From NCBI RefSeq assembly GCF_030010415.1, contig NZ_JASCSA010000001.1: a DNA stretch of 64,000 bases; one strand, given 5' to 3'. Shown here piece by piece: positions 8,673-17,565 of this stretch. Positions within the stretch are counted from its first letter, which is position 1, and each line of letters opens with the position of its first letter. The notes under the pieces are model-generated. The model was given only the letters and a program-made list of their open reading frames with translations, did no database searches and had not been told where the DNA came from. Made by a program: the position numbers and the translations under genes. Origin of the DNA: Cobetia amphilecti (GTDB taxonomy: Bacteria > Pseudomonadota > Gammaproteobacteria > Pseudomonadales > Halomonadaceae).

Positions 8673-11120
8673 TCACCACAGCATCATCTGACGATCCAGC
8701 AGCCGATCGAAATCATCGTCGACGAACGGCAGGATGCCATCGGCGACGGGCTTGAGCTGACGACTCAGGTAGTGCTCGACATCAATGGGCGAGCGCAGAT
8801 ATTCGACGGGTTCCGGGCCGGAGGTGGTCATCACATAGCGAATCCAGCCGCCGCGCTGATAGCGTAACGGCAGGCCCCGCCGGCGGTTCTCGTCATCCGC
8901 CAGACGCGCCGCACGGACATGGGGCGGCACGTTGCGCTGATAATCGTCGAGCTTGCGCCGCAGTCGCTTGCGGTAGATCAAGGCCTCGACATCCGTGGTG
9001 TCCGCCGCGCCATGGGCATGGCGTTGCAGGTAATCCTGCACGTAGCCTTTCAGATACTCCTGATAGGGGCTGCCTTCGAAGATGCGGCGATAAAGTCCCT
9101 GCTGGAAGGTCTTGGCCAGCGGCGTCCAGTCGGAACGCACCGACTCCAACCCCTTGAACACCAGTTCCGTCTGGCCGCTGCAGCCTGTCTGTTGCAGTCC
9201 GGCGTAGCGTTTCTTGCTGCCCTCTTCGGCCCCGCGAATGGTCGGCATCACGAAGCGCTGATAGTGGGTCTCGAACTGCAGCTCCAACGCGCTGTCGAGA
9301 TCGAGACTGTCCTTGAGATGCCGTCGCCACCAGTCGGTGACATGGGCCGCCAGCTCACGGCCGATCCGGCTCGCCTCGGCTTCCTCATGCGCAGCGCCCA
9401 GCCACACGAAGGTGGAGTCGGTATCGCCATAGATGACGCGATAGCCCTGCGCCTCGATCAACTCCACCGTCTGCTGGATGATCTGATGGCCACGCCGCGT
9501 GATCGAGGACGCCAGCCGTGGATCGAAGAAACGACAGCCGCGTGATCCCAGCACGCCGTAGAAGGCATTCATGATGATCTTGAGCGCCTGGGTCAGCGGG
9601 GCGTCACCCGCCGCGCGGGCGGCGTCACGTGCTTGCCAGATCTCGGCGACGATGCCTGGCAGACAATGTCGATCACGCGAGAACCGCGCGCCGAGAAAGC
9701 CGGGCACACCGGCCTCAGGGGCATCATCCGAGCTGTTCTCCGACCCACGCAGCCCTTCGATCAGGCCCAGCGGGTCGATCAGGAAAGTGCGGATGATGGA
9801 GGGATACAGACTCTTGAAATCCAGCACCAGCACCGAGTCATAAAGCCCGGGCTGGGAATCCATCACGAAGCCGCCGGGGCTGTCCTCCCCCACCACGTCT
9901 CCCAGATTGGGCGCGACCTTGCCCAGCCGGTGCAATCTCGGCAGATACAGATGCGTGAAGGCCGCCACCGAACCACCGCTGCGATCTGCCTCAAGCCCCG
10001 TGGCTGCCGCCCGCGCGAGCAGAAACTCCATCAGTCGCGTCTTCGTGAAGATGCGCGTGACCAGCTCGCAATCCTTGAGGTTGTAGCGCGCCAGGGAAGG
10101 CTTGTCCTCGGCGAACATGCGCAGAATCTCGTCCAGCCGGCCATAGGGGTCATCGATGGCCTTGCCTTCCTGCAACAGCTCACGCGAGACATTCTCGAGG
10201 CTGAACGACTCGAAATGCCAGAAGGCTGACTTGAGCGCCTCGATGCCATCCACCACCCAACGCCCGGCGATCTCGGCAAAGAAGTGCTCGGCCTGGCGGG
10301 AATGAGAGCGCCACTGCATCACGCTGGCGTCACGCCCCAGTCGCAGTGGCAGACCTTCGGCCTCTGACAGCCGCACCAGCATGCGCAGATCGAACTGGAT
10401 GACGTTCCAGCCGATGATGACATCCGGATCATGCCTTGCGACCCAGTCCAGCAGGCATTGCAGCAACTCACGCCGGCTATCGCGGTACTCCAGCGAGAAA
10501 TCGCGGCTGACGTTCTCCTCGCCATTGGGGGGCCCCAGCATGTACACCTGACGCTGTCCGCAGCCCTCGAGCGCGATGGAATACAGATAGCCCCGCGCAT
10601 CGGTCTCGATATCCAGCGATGCCCAGCGCAGCGGTGGCCGATAGCCCTCCAACGGTGTCAGGCGCGCATTCTTCACGCTGCCATCAGGCTGGCGCTCGCC
10701 GCGTGCCGTGACGCCTGCCGTGATGAAACGCTCCATCAGGTAGCGGTCCGTCGGACGAACATCCGCTTCATAGACGTCGACGCCAATCGCCTTCAAACGG
10801 CGCGCCAGCTGGCCCAGGGTGCGATATTCACGACAGTAGAGCCCCACCACCGGGCGATGGTGGAAGTCTTCCAGTGCCAGCGGTCGCAGCTCGGCCCCGG
10901 CCTCAAAGCTCACCAGTGTCTGAGCCAGTACCTGCTGTTCGGCGGGCAGGAAAGCGACGACTTCCTGGGGTGCACATTCGACACGTACGGCGCCTTCGTC
11001 GGTGCGAATCCAGAAGCTGATCACCACCCCCTCGGGCGTGTCCCGCCAATGACGTGTCAGCACGAAGCCATGAAGTTCAACAGGAGCGTGGCGGGAATCT
11101 TCGGATGCGGCCTCTGGCAC
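8673..11120 (-). CDS. polB: DNA polymerase II (family B)
   Basis: A family B polymerase of about 815 residues, close to E. coli Pol II (783). Visible are the exonuclease motif SLDIETDARG (near residue 170), polymerase motif A DFKSLYPSI (near 433), motif B KIIMNAFYGVLGSRG and motif C YGDTDSTFVW (near 563). Pol II acts in damage-tolerant and replication-restart synthesis. The open frame runs on to 11426, but homology begins at GFVLTRHWRDTPEGVVISFW. I therefore propose GTG at 11120, preceded by AAAGG, over the ATG at 11219. No convincing LexA box was found upstream. It is divergent from the diguanylate cyclase gene. Confidence 0.93.
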   Translation of the reverse strand: MPEAASEDSRHAPVELHGFVLTRHWRDTPEGVVISFWIRTDEGAVRVECAPQEVVAFLPAEQQVLAQTLVSFEAGAELRPLALEDFHHRPVVGLYCREYRTLGQLARRLKAIGVDVYEADVRPTDRYLMERFITAGVTARGERQPDGSVKNARLTPLEGYRPPLRWASLDIETDARGYLYSIALEGCGQRQVYMLGPPNGEENVSRDFSLEYRDSRRELLQCLLDWVARHDPDVIIGWNVIQFDLRMLVRLSEAEGLPLRLGRDASVMQWRSHSRQAEHFFAEIAGRWVVDGIEALKSAFWHFESFSLENVSRELLQEGKAIDDPYGRLDEILRMFAEDKPSLARYNLKDCELVTRIFTKTRLMEFLLARAAATGLEADRSGGSVAAFTHLYLPRLHRLGKVAPNLGDVVGEDSPGGFVMDSQPGLYDSVLVLDFKSLYPSIIRTFLIDPLGLIEGLRGSENSSDDAPEAGVPGFLGARFSRDRHCLPGIVAEIWQARDAARAAGDAPLTQALKIIMNAFYGVLGSRGCRFFDPRLASSITRRGHQIIQQTVELIEAQGYRVIYGDTDSTFVWLGAAHEEAEASRIGRELAAHVTDWWRRHLKDSLDLDSALELQFETHYQRFVMPTIRGAEEGSKKRYAGLQQTGCSGQTELVFKGLESVRSDWTPLAKTFQQGLYRRIFEGSPYQEYLKGYVQDYLQRHAHGAADTTDVEALIYRKRLRRKLDDYQRNVPPHVRAARLADDENRRRGLPLRYQRGGWIRYVMTTSGPEPVEYLRSPIDVEHYLSRQLKPVADGILPFVDDDFDRLLDRQMMLW

Positions 11121-11336
11121 TGCATTACCTTTACGTTGAATATACGAATGCCGGGCAGGATGAGAGCAAGACGCGTCTGCATCCTCATACGATAATATGA
11201 ATTCTGTATCGTACAACATCCGGCGTGAAGCCTGAGCTTGACGACGGAAATACCGTGCCTTCCCGGCGACAGGATGGATGTCTGCGGCAAGGAATGCCTC
11301 TCCCGAGATAGCGGCACCCCACAAGGAGCCTGCGTC

Positions 11337-12728
11337 ATGCAACGCTTTGAGATGATTCAAACCCTGCTGGGCCAGATGCTGGGCCAGATCGACGACATCA
11401 TCTTGCTTGCAGATGATCAGCGCCACATCACCTACCTGAATGACAGCGCGGTGAAGGCATTCGGCTACCCACGTGAAGCGTTGATCGGCAAGCAGACACG
11501 TATGCTGTATGCCTCCAGCGATGAGTTCGAGCGCCAGGGGCAGAGGCGCTTTCGTGTCGATGCCCAGCCCGCCAAGGAAGGCCGGTTCATCCGCTACCGA
11601 CGCCAGGATGGCACCTACTTCTATGGTGAGACGCTCGGCGGCCCCATCAAGGACCCCACCAGCGACAACATCTTCATGTTCGGGCTGATCCGCGATGTCT
11701 CACGCCGCGTGACGGCGGAACATACCCTGCACAGCCTGCATGCCATCACCTCATCACGTGAACTCAACTTCAATGAGCGCATCGATGAGCTGCTGAAACT
11801 GGGCTGCGCCCATTTCGGCCTGCCGATCGGTATCTTCAGCCGCATCCAGGACGGCGAATACGTCGTCCAGCGCGCCTGTCACCCGGAAGACCTGCTGGAA
11901 CCGGGACTGAGCTTCTCGCTCAGCGATACCTATTGCGATCACGTCTACAGGGCCGATTGCGTTCAGGCCTTCCATCATGTGGCCAGCAGTGAGATCCGCA
12001 ACCATCCCTGCTATGCCAACTTCAATCTGGAAGCCTACATCGGGGCACCGGTGATCGTGGATGGTGAACGCTACGGCACCTTCACCTTCTCAAGCCCTGA
12101 CCCGGTGCCGCCCTTCACCGCTCAGGACATCGAGCTGGTACGTCTCATCGCCTTGTGGGCCGGCCACGAAGTCGCGCGTGCCAATGACATCAATGCCCTG
12201 AAGGAAGCGCATCAGGCGCTCGAGAAGATCGCGATCACCGACCCGCTGACCGGTCTCTACAATCGCCGTCATGCCCAGCAGGTACTGGATGACAGCATCG
12301 CGGCACTGGCCACCGCCGAGGTTGACCACCCCCTGTGCGTGGCACTGCTGGATTTCGACCATTTCAAGAAGATCAACGACAATCATGGCCATGACGCCGG
12401 TGATCTTGCCTTGCAACACTTGAGCGTCCTCGCCGAGGAGATTCTGCTGCCCGGCGACACCCTCGCCAGATGGGGTGGCGAGGAATTCCTGGCGATTCTG
12501 CCTGACTCGCTGCTCAGTGACTCGGCCACGCGCATCAACCTGCTGCGACAACGCATGAAGGACAGTGTCGTGGAATACGCTGGCCAACGTCTGCCCCTGT
12601 CATTGAGCATCGGGATGACCTGCCTGGAACCCGATGACAGCGCCACCCGCGAGCAGTTGATCGCACGCGCCGATGAAGCCATGTACGCGGCCAAGGAAGA
12701 AGGACGCAACTGCCTCAGGATGCTGTAA
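11337..12728 (+). CDS. PAS-GAF-GGDEF sensor diguanylate cyclase
   Basis: A 463-residue soluble signalling protein that should make cyclic di-GMP. A PAS domain spans about residues 10-125 (DDIILLADDQRHITYLND, YRRQDGTYFYGETL), a GAF domain about 145-290, and a GGDEF domain about 310-463. The active-site signature is GGEEF (near residue 380), a catalytically competent variant, preceded by DPLTGLYNRRHAQQVLD. No transmembrane segment is seen. The start at 11337 is fixed by AAGGAG 8 bp upstream. The signal sensed is unknown. Confidence 0.92.
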   Translation: MQRFEMIQTLLGQMLGQIDDIILLADDQRHITYLNDSAVKAFGYPREALIGKQTRMLYASSDEFERQGQRRFRVDAQPAKEGRFIRYRRQDGTYFYGETLGGPIKDPTSDNIFMFGLIRDVSRRVTAEHTLHSLHAITSSRELNFNERIDELLKLGCAHFGLPIGIFSRIQDGEYVVQRACHPEDLLEPGLSFSLSDTYCDHVYRADCVQAFHHVASSEIRNHPCYANFNLEAYIGAPVIVDGERYGTFTFSSPDPVPPFTAQDIELVRLIALWAGHEVARANDINALKEAHQALEKIAITDPLTGLYNRRHAQQVLDDSIAALATAEVDHPLCVALLDFDHFKKINDNHGHDAGDLALQHLSVLAEEILLPGDTLARWGGEEFLAILPDSLLSDSATRINLLRQRMKDSVVEYAGQRLPLSLSIGMTCLEPDDSATREQLIARADEAMYAAKEEGRNCLRML

Positions 12729-12746
12729 CGCAATGATGCGTGAATT

Positions 12747-12792
12747 GCTCCGTCCTGCCTGGCCTGATCAGGAGCGCCAAGCAGGACGGAGC
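12747..12792 (+). terminator. Hairpin after the diguanylate cyclase gene
   Basis: A 12-bp perfect stem (12747-12758 with 12781-12792) encloses further partial pairing, 19 bp after the stop codon. There is no T tract, so it may end or stabilise the transcript. Confidence 0.55.
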
Positions 12793-12924
12793 CCGCTCAC
12801 CAAAGCCCTCTCGCCGAAGCCCTCGCGTCACGTCATCCCCCCTCTCGCACTCAGGTAGCGAACACGCTAGGGTCAGGCCCATCCCCTACTGCTGAGCCAC
12901 CCGACGTCGTCGTTGCCTATCCTC

Positions 12925-14016
12925 ATGCCTTCACACGATTCCAGCGCTACGCCGCCCGATGCGTCCTATGCCTTCGGCCTCCCGGAAGACGGCGTGCTGT
13001 CTGACCAGCCCACAAGCATTGCGCCCTTGACCGCCACCCTTGCCTCGCCTGCCCCCGCTGACCGTCACCAACTCGGTATCTTCCTGCTGCCGGGCTTCGC
13101 GATGGTCGCGTTGTTCTCGATGATCGAGCCGCTGCGCATCGCCAATCGACTGCGCGGAACACGCCTGTATCAGTGGACACTCGCAAGCCAGGATGGCGCG
13201 TCGGTCAAGGCCTCCAACGGCATGGTGCTGCCGGTGGATACCGCACGTGACGAGCTTGCCGCAGTGGACAAGCTGGTGGTGTGCACCAGCTTTGCCCCGG
13301 AAGCCTATCTGGAAGACCGCACCTTGCGCTGGCTGCAGGAGCGCTCCCATAGCGGCTGCCAGCTCGGGGGTGTGGACACCGGCTGCTTCGTGCTGGCACG
13401 CGCCGGCCTGCTCACCGGCAAGACGGTGACGCTGCACTGGGAAAGCCTGCCGGAATTCAGCCAGCGCTTCGATGAGGTGGACGCCGTGGAGTCACTGTAT
13501 GAAATCAGTGACGACGGCTTCTTCTGCGCCGGCGGCAGCGCCCCGCTGGACATGAGCCTGGAGCTGATTCGCCGCCAGCATGGCCAGACACTCTATCAAG
13601 CGGTACGCGAACAGCTGATTCTCGATCAGGGCCGACTGCCGGCCAGCCGCCAGCGCGGCATCAGTCAGCAGACGGCCGATCTGGCTGACCCGCTGCTCAG
13701 GCGTGCGATCACGCGCATGGAGAACACCCTGGAGGCCCCGCTCAGCATCGAGGCACTCGCCGAGGAACTCGGCCTCTCATGGCGCCAGCTGGAGCGCCGC
13801 TTCCAGCAAGGGCTCGGCTGCACGCCTCGCGCCTATCATGGGGAGCGTCGCCTGCTGCATGCACGCAGCCTGCTTCACGATACCCGCCATGGCGTGACCG
13901 ATATCGCCCTGGCCTGCGGTTTCACCTCGCATTCGAGTTTCACCCGTGCCTTTCGCCGTCGCTTCGGCATTACCCCGACCCAGGCACGCCGTCAGCCACC
14001 ACGTCCTCTGATGTGA
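12925..14016 (+). CDS. GlxA-family AraC transcriptional regulator (DJ-1/PfpI-like sensor domain)
   Basis: About 363 residues. The N-terminal half (about 35-210) is a DJ-1/PfpI amidase-like domain (LGIFLLPGFAMVALFSMIEPLR, GGVDTGCFVLARAGLL), and the C-terminal third is a two-helix-turn-helix AraC domain (SIEALAEELGLSWRQLERRF, VTDIALACGFTSHSSFTRAFRRRFG). This architecture is shared by GbdR, CdhR and related regulators of betaine and carnitine catabolism. The next gene is a gamma-butyrobetaine dioxygenase, with paired direct repeats in between, so it probably activates that gene. The open frame begins with a TTG at 12913; the first ATG is at 12925. No clear ribosome site is seen. Confidence 0.87.
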   Translation: MPSHDSSATPPDASYAFGLPEDGVLSDQPTSIAPLTATLASPAPADRHQLGIFLLPGFAMVALFSMIEPLRIANRLRGTRLYQWTLASQDGASVKASNGMVLPVDTARDELAAVDKLVVCTSFAPEAYLEDRTLRWLQERSHSGCQLGGVDTGCFVLARAGLLTGKTVTLHWESLPEFSQRFDEVDAVESLYEISDDGFFCAGGSAPLDMSLELIRRQHGQTLYQAVREQLILDQGRLPASRQRGISQQTADLADPLLRRAITRMENTLEAPLSIEALAEELGLSWRQLERRFQQGLGCTPRAYHGERRLLHARSLLHDTRHGVTDIALACGFTSHSSFTRAFRRRFGITPTQARRQPPRPLM

Positions 14017-14041
14017 TCCACGCTCGATACCCGCAACGCGA

Positions 14042-14080
14042 TGTCGAATTGGGCACAGTCGGTGTCGAATTGGGCACAGT
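14042..14080 (+). promoter_or_regulatory. Tandem 18-bp direct repeat, 21-bp period (candidate AraC-type operator)
   Basis: TGTCGAATTGGGCACAGT occurs exactly twice (14042-14059 and 14063-14080), spaced by 21 bp, or two helical turns. It lies 65-103 bp before the dioxygenase start and just after the AraC-type regulator gene. Direct half-sites spaced 21 bp are the usual layout for AraC-family activators. Confidence 0.65.
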
Positions 14081-14144
14081 AGCGAGCGCCGTGGGCTGCC
14101 ATTCTGTCGGGGAATCGCTCACCTGACAGAAGGAAGGACTCTCC

Positions 14145-15371
14145 ATGGCGCTCCCGATCACACCCGATTACGACAGCTGGCCAATTGACGAGACTCTCGT
14201 GAAGGTCGTTCACGAAGCACGCTATCTGAGCGTGACCTGGAGCGATGGCCGCGTCAGCCGTTTTCATAGTGTCTGGTTGCGCGAGAACGCCGCGGACGAT
14301 ACCACCGTCAATCCGGCGACGCGCGAACGCATTCTGGACCTCTCCCAGATTCCCGCCTGGCCGGAAATCACCGAGGCCAGCATCGATGAGGACGGCGCAC
14401 TCAGCGTACTGTTCACGCCAGAAGACCGCCGCCTGCGCTTCCACCCGGGCTTCCTGCGCGCCAATGACTATGACAACCAGGACGCGCTGCCGCCGGAACT
14501 GCCGCCGCTGACGCTCTGGCACGGTGAGCAGCTGGAACAGCCGCCGACCATCGATGCCGCCCGCCTGGCCGAGGCCGATCATGGCAGCGCGCAGGAGGCG
14601 GAGATTCTGTATCCGACCCTGCACGAACTGCTCGGCAAGGGACTGGTGCGCCTGCGCAACCTGCCGACGGAAGAAGGCGCCATCGAAAAGGTCGCCGAGC
14701 GCATCGGCTCGATCCGCACCACCAACTTCGGCCACCTCTTCAATGTCCGCGCAATCCAGAACCCGGATTCGAACGCCTATACCTCCATCGCCTTGCCGCC
14801 GCATGTGGACCTGCCGACCCGGGAATATCAGCCGGGCCTGCAATGCCTCTACTGTCTCGAGAACACCGTGGAAGGCGGCATGGCGGTGATGATGGATGGC
14901 TTCGCCATCGCGGCGGCGCTGAAGGAAGAACACCCCGAGGCCTACGCGACACTCACCACGGTGCACTGGCGCTACGCCAATACCTCGCGCAATACCGATC
15001 ATGTCTGGTATTCGCCGATGATCGTGCTGGGTCAGGCAGGAGAACTGCTGGAGGTGCGAATCGCCGACTTCCTGCGCGGGCCGATGATGGCGCCGTTCGA
15101 GCAGACCGAGACCGCCTATGAGGCACTGATGACGCTACAGCGCATGTTGCGTGAGCCGCGCTTCGCCATGCGCTTCACCTATGCCCCCGGCGACATGGTC
15201 ATCTTCGACAATCGCCGCCTGCTGCACGCCCGCGATGCCTTCGAGGGCGACAGCGGCAGCCGCTGGTTGCAAGGCTGCTACCTGGAACGTGACGAGGTGC
15301 GCTCTCGCTATCGCATGCTCAAGCGTGCCGAACGCGCCGAGCGGGTCGAGGAAGCTACCCAGACGGCGTGA
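14145..15371 (+). CDS. Gamma-butyrobetaine dioxygenase (TauD/TfdA fold)
   Basis: A 408-residue Fe(II)/2-oxoglutarate dioxygenase that would hydroxylate gamma-butyrobetaine to L-carnitine. An N-terminal DUF971-like domain (about 25-115, VTWSDGRVSRFHSVWLRENA) is followed by the catalytic domain. The iron ligands are readable: H220 and D222 in HVDLP and H361 in NRRLLHARDAF, with a downstream arginine in the same C-terminal region. AAGGA precedes the ATG. It sits beside a GlxA-type regulator of the betaine/carnitine class. A related trimethyllysine-type substrate cannot be excluded. Carnitine made here could feed osmoprotection or catabolism. Confidence 0.88.
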   Translation: MALPITPDYDSWPIDETLVKVVHEARYLSVTWSDGRVSRFHSVWLRENAADDTTVNPATRERILDLSQIPAWPEITEASIDEDGALSVLFTPEDRRLRFHPGFLRANDYDNQDALPPELPPLTLWHGEQLEQPPTIDAARLAEADHGSAQEAEILYPTLHELLGKGLVRLRNLPTEEGAIEKVAERIGSIRTTNFGHLFNVRAIQNPDSNAYTSIALPPHVDLPTREYQPGLQCLYCLENTVEGGMAVMMDGFAIAAALKEEHPEAYATLTTVHWRYANTSRNTDHVWYSPMIVLGQAGELLEVRIADFLRGPMMAPFEQTETAYEALMTLQRMLREPRFAMRFTYAPGDMVIFDNRRLLHARDAFEGDSGSRWLQGCYLERDEVRSRYRMLKRAERAERVEEATQTA

Positions 15372-15458
15372 TTCGGCACGGCATGCCTCTGCTCGCGAAT
15401 TGGCTCACACATCAGCTCACGCCGATGGCCGGCATGAGAATGAGAACGTGCGGGGGAA

Positions 15459-15959
15459 TCAGGGCGTGCGTGGCGTGATGACGAGCGTGAAGCCGGGGTC
15501 CTGCGGGATCAGGGGCGGCAGACAACGCACCTCATGACCAGGCAACTGGCGGGCAAGACATCGGGTCAGCGTCGCAGGTTCACAGGCGCTGACCCATGCC
15601 GGCCTATCAGGCTTCTCGCCCCGCCAGTGGACGGCATGCATGCCCCATTCCGGCTCCAGCATGTGACGTGACAGGGTCTGCCAGGCCAGTTGATGGCGAC
15701 CGCTGCCCGACACGATGCGCGTGGACAACGGCAGACGTTCGACATCACAGGCATCGATCACGATTCGCAGGCGTGGATGACGAAGAATCACCTCGACGAG
15801 TCTCGCGAGTTGCTCGCCCTGCTGCCAGTTGGCACTGATGCGACAGCTGATCGCCACGCAGGATGCCGGCGTCTCTGCCAGCACATCGAGAATGTCGCCG
15901 TGCACCACCTCTTCAAGCTGAGGCCGGCTCTGGCATCGTACGCCTGTCAGGCAGGTCAT
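15459..15959 (-). CDS. Hypothetical protein, 166 aa, at the edge of the copper island
   Basis: I do not recognise a family. The frame is open for 166 residues with natural-looking alternation (SCVAISCRISANWQQGEQLARLV, RLRIVIDACDVERLPL), soluble, with several cysteines, and it converges on the dioxygenase gene. The first 20 bases of the proposed gene are exactly the left copy of the direct repeat that recurs at 22437. No ribosome site precedes the ATG at 15959. The original 5' end may therefore have been replaced when the copper genes arrived; alternatively the gene may start elsewhere or be non-functional. Confidence 0.5.
   Translation of the reverse strand: MTCLTGVRCQSRPQLEEVVHGDILDVLAETPASCVAISCRISANWQQGEQLARLVEVILRHPRLRIVIDACDVERLPLSTRIVSGSGRHQLAWQTLSRHMLEPEWGMHAVHWRGEKPDRPAWVSACEPATLTRCLARQLPGHEVRCLPPLIPQDPGFTLVITPRTP
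15940..15959. repeat. Left direct repeat flanking the copper island
   Basis: A 20-bp sequence, containing GCCTGTCAGGC (an imperfect palindrome), is repeated in the same orientation at 22437-22456 with one mismatch. The two copies bracket about 6.5 kb carrying all the copper genes. Confidence 0.7.
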
Positions 15960-16014
15960 GTTGTTTGCGGCTGGCCGTGTACGTCACTTCCGATGCCTGA
16001 TGCTGGCCCTGGCC

Positions 16015-16746
16015 TCAATGTTGATGCTCTGCATCATGTGATGAGTGAGGATGATCCTCAGCCCGGCCACTGTCCTTCGGCTCATGATTCTCTTTCGGCT
16101 CATGACTGCCCTCCGGCTCATGGCTGTCTTGTAAATCAGCAGGCCCATCAGCTTCCCTAGCGTGATGTGGTTGGCGGGTGTCATCGTCATGATGCGATGA
16201 CGGTGATTGTGCAGTCTCGCCTCCGCCATGTTGATGACCATCACTTGCTGCCACAAGAGCCGTATAACGAGCAGCACTCATGTCCGGTAGCTCTTGCATG
16301 AAAGCGACCATCTGCCAGATATATTCATCCTGCATGCTCTTGCCCCATGCCGGCATTCCGCTGGCTTTTATCCCATGCTTGATGACCCAGAAGCGCTCTT
16401 CAGGCTCACCATGCATATCCGAAGATACAAAATTCGGTGGACTGGGGTAAAGCCCCTTGCTGAGCTCTGTCTCTTGCATGCCTGGCGCGAGATGGCAGGA
16501 GGCACACATCGATGCATAATTGCCGGCCCCCGCCACTTTCATGGCTTCATCATCGAGGGGTGGCGCGGCGATATCACTCGCGTGGCTTTCGATCGAACGT
16601 TCACGCGCCGTTTCAAGAATTCCATGGACCCATGACCCATGCGGATCATCTGCCGCGACACTGACGACGCCGGAGTAAATGACTCCGGCCCCTGCTGCCA
16701 GCAGCACCATGAATGCCAGACACATCCCCAACAATAATTTCTTCAT
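16015..16746 (-). CDS. Class I cytochrome c with a His/Glu/Asp-rich C-terminal tail
   Basis: A 243-residue exported or membrane-anchored cytochrome c. An N-terminal hydrophobic segment (residues 3-28) precedes one heme site, CASCH (near residue 81), and a Met-containing distal part (ASGMPAWGKSMQDEYIWQMV). After about residue 165 the protein becomes a low-complexity tail rich in H, D, E and S with repeats such as HEPEGSHEPKENHEPKD and an end HDAEHQH, which looks metal-binding. It is the last gene of the copper island and has its own upstream region with a TTGACA element. AGGGGGG precedes the ATG. Electron transfer or copper handling is inferred, not shown. Confidence 0.82.
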   Translation of the reverse strand: MKKLLLGMCLAFMVLLAAGAGVIYSGVVSVAADDPHGSWVHGILETARERSIESHASDIAAPPLDDEAMKVAGAGNYASMCASCHLAPGMQETELSKGLYPSPPNFVSSDMHGEPEERFWVIKHGIKASGMPAWGKSMQDEYIWQMVAFMQELPDMSAARYTALVAASDGHQHGGGETAQSPSSHHDDDTRQPHHAREADGPADLQDSHEPEGSHEPKENHEPKDSGRAEDHPHSSHDAEHQH

Positions 16747-16802
16747 GTCGCCCCCCTTTTAGACGGCAAGAATAGTCAATGACAGGGCTGTCAACCAAAG
16801 CG

Positions 16803-16828
16803 AAAAAAAAGGCCGACGAATGCCGGCC
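16803..16828 (-). terminator. Rho-independent terminator of the 136-aa periplasmic gene
   Basis: Read on the minus strand, a GGCCG...CGGCC hairpin is followed by eight T. It lies between the 136-aa gene and the cytochrome gene and shows these are separate transcripts. Confidence 0.75.
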
Positions 16829-16946
16829 ATCAACACGATCCAGAGTGACGCCTTATTTACAACACAACATCAATGAATAATTTTCAAATATCGCTCAGCA
16901 ATTTACATTAAACCTATCATTGATCATCTTTCGCCATAACCACCTC

Positions 16947-17357
16947 TTATTCAAAAGCAACATTTAGAGAATAGCTACGCCCATTTTCGTCAGCCGAACC
17001 ACTTATTGAATTTCCTGCGACCTCCAATTGGTAATAGCCTTCTTGGACATCCTGCTCCAGTGAAAAATGCCCATTATCATCAGAGGCTGTCGCGACGACA
17101 TTTCCTTGTGGGTCCCGTAGCACAGCAGTCATCAGGTTGTTCTTACTCGAATCAGCTGCAAAATGTCGACTGCTGATCTTTAGAACTGCATCATGTTCAA
17201 CGGCTATTTGGAAACGCAATGGCTTTCCAGCCACAAGTCCATATGTTTCTGAAACTCCAGCCGAAAGAGTCGGAAGACGGCTATGCTCATCATTGGCCTG
17301 CGTCACAGCGGTAAAAAAAGTCATGGTAGCAGCAAGTAACAGCGTTGATGTTTTCAT
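16947..17357 (-). CDS. Small periplasmic protein of the copper island, unknown function
   Basis: About 136 residues with a clear signal peptide (MKTSTLLLAATMTFFTAVTQA, cleavage before NDEH). The mature part is a single beta-rich domain (LVAGKPLRFQIAVEHDAVLKI, DNGHFSLEQDVQEGYYQLEVAG) that resembles pre-peptidase C-terminal-type sandwich domains, but this is a weak match. I choose ATG 17357 because AAAGAG is 9 bp upstream; the ATG at 17366 sits on that site. The DNA is clearly AT-richer than the rest of the window. It has its own terminator and a two-half-site motif shared with copA and copR, so it belongs to the copper response. Confidence 0.75.
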   Translation of the reverse strand: MKTSTLLLAATMTFFTAVTQANDEHSRLPTLSAGVSETYGLVAGKPLRFQIAVEHDAVLKISSRHFAADSSKNNLMTAVLRDPQGNVVATASDDNGHFSLEQDVQEGYYQLEVAGNSISGSADENGRSYSLNVAFE

Positions 17358-17403
17358 GAAAATCATCTCTTTATGGGTTCACTTATCATCATGGCAACAC
17401 AAC

Positions 17404-17419
17404 CTGAAAACATCCTGAA
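17404..17419 (-). promoter_or_regulatory. TTCAG-N6-TTCAG box (candidate CopR site) before the 136-aa gene
   Basis: On the minus strand two TTCAG half-sites are spaced by exactly 11 bp (CTGAA at 17404 and 17415 on the plus strand), about 47 bp before the start codon. The same arrangement precedes copA and copR. OmpR-type regulators bind direct repeats with this period. Confidence 0.6.
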
Positions 17420-17565
17420 AATGGAATAGATTATCATCACATTGTACAAAACCATAAGACATAGTCTCCCAATCAAAAGGCCATTCTGCATATTCATGTA
17501 AAACATGATCACGCAACTACACCACCGCTATTCAATTGAAAAATGTCACTGCCATCCTGACTCCT

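Noticed and set aside
11195..11219. LexA-like box before polB
   Set aside because: A CTGT/ACAA pair exists but the spacing is 5 rather than 8 bp, so it does not match the SOS consensus.
8673..11426. Full-length 917-codon frame for DNA polymerase II
   Set aside because: The N-terminal 100 codons overlap the divergent cyclase gene and have no match to Pol II; GTG 11120 with AAAGG fits better.
15690..16160. Plus-strand 156-codon frame at the edge of the copper island
   Set aside because: It is antisense to the cytochrome tail and to the 166-residue frame, and shows no protein features.
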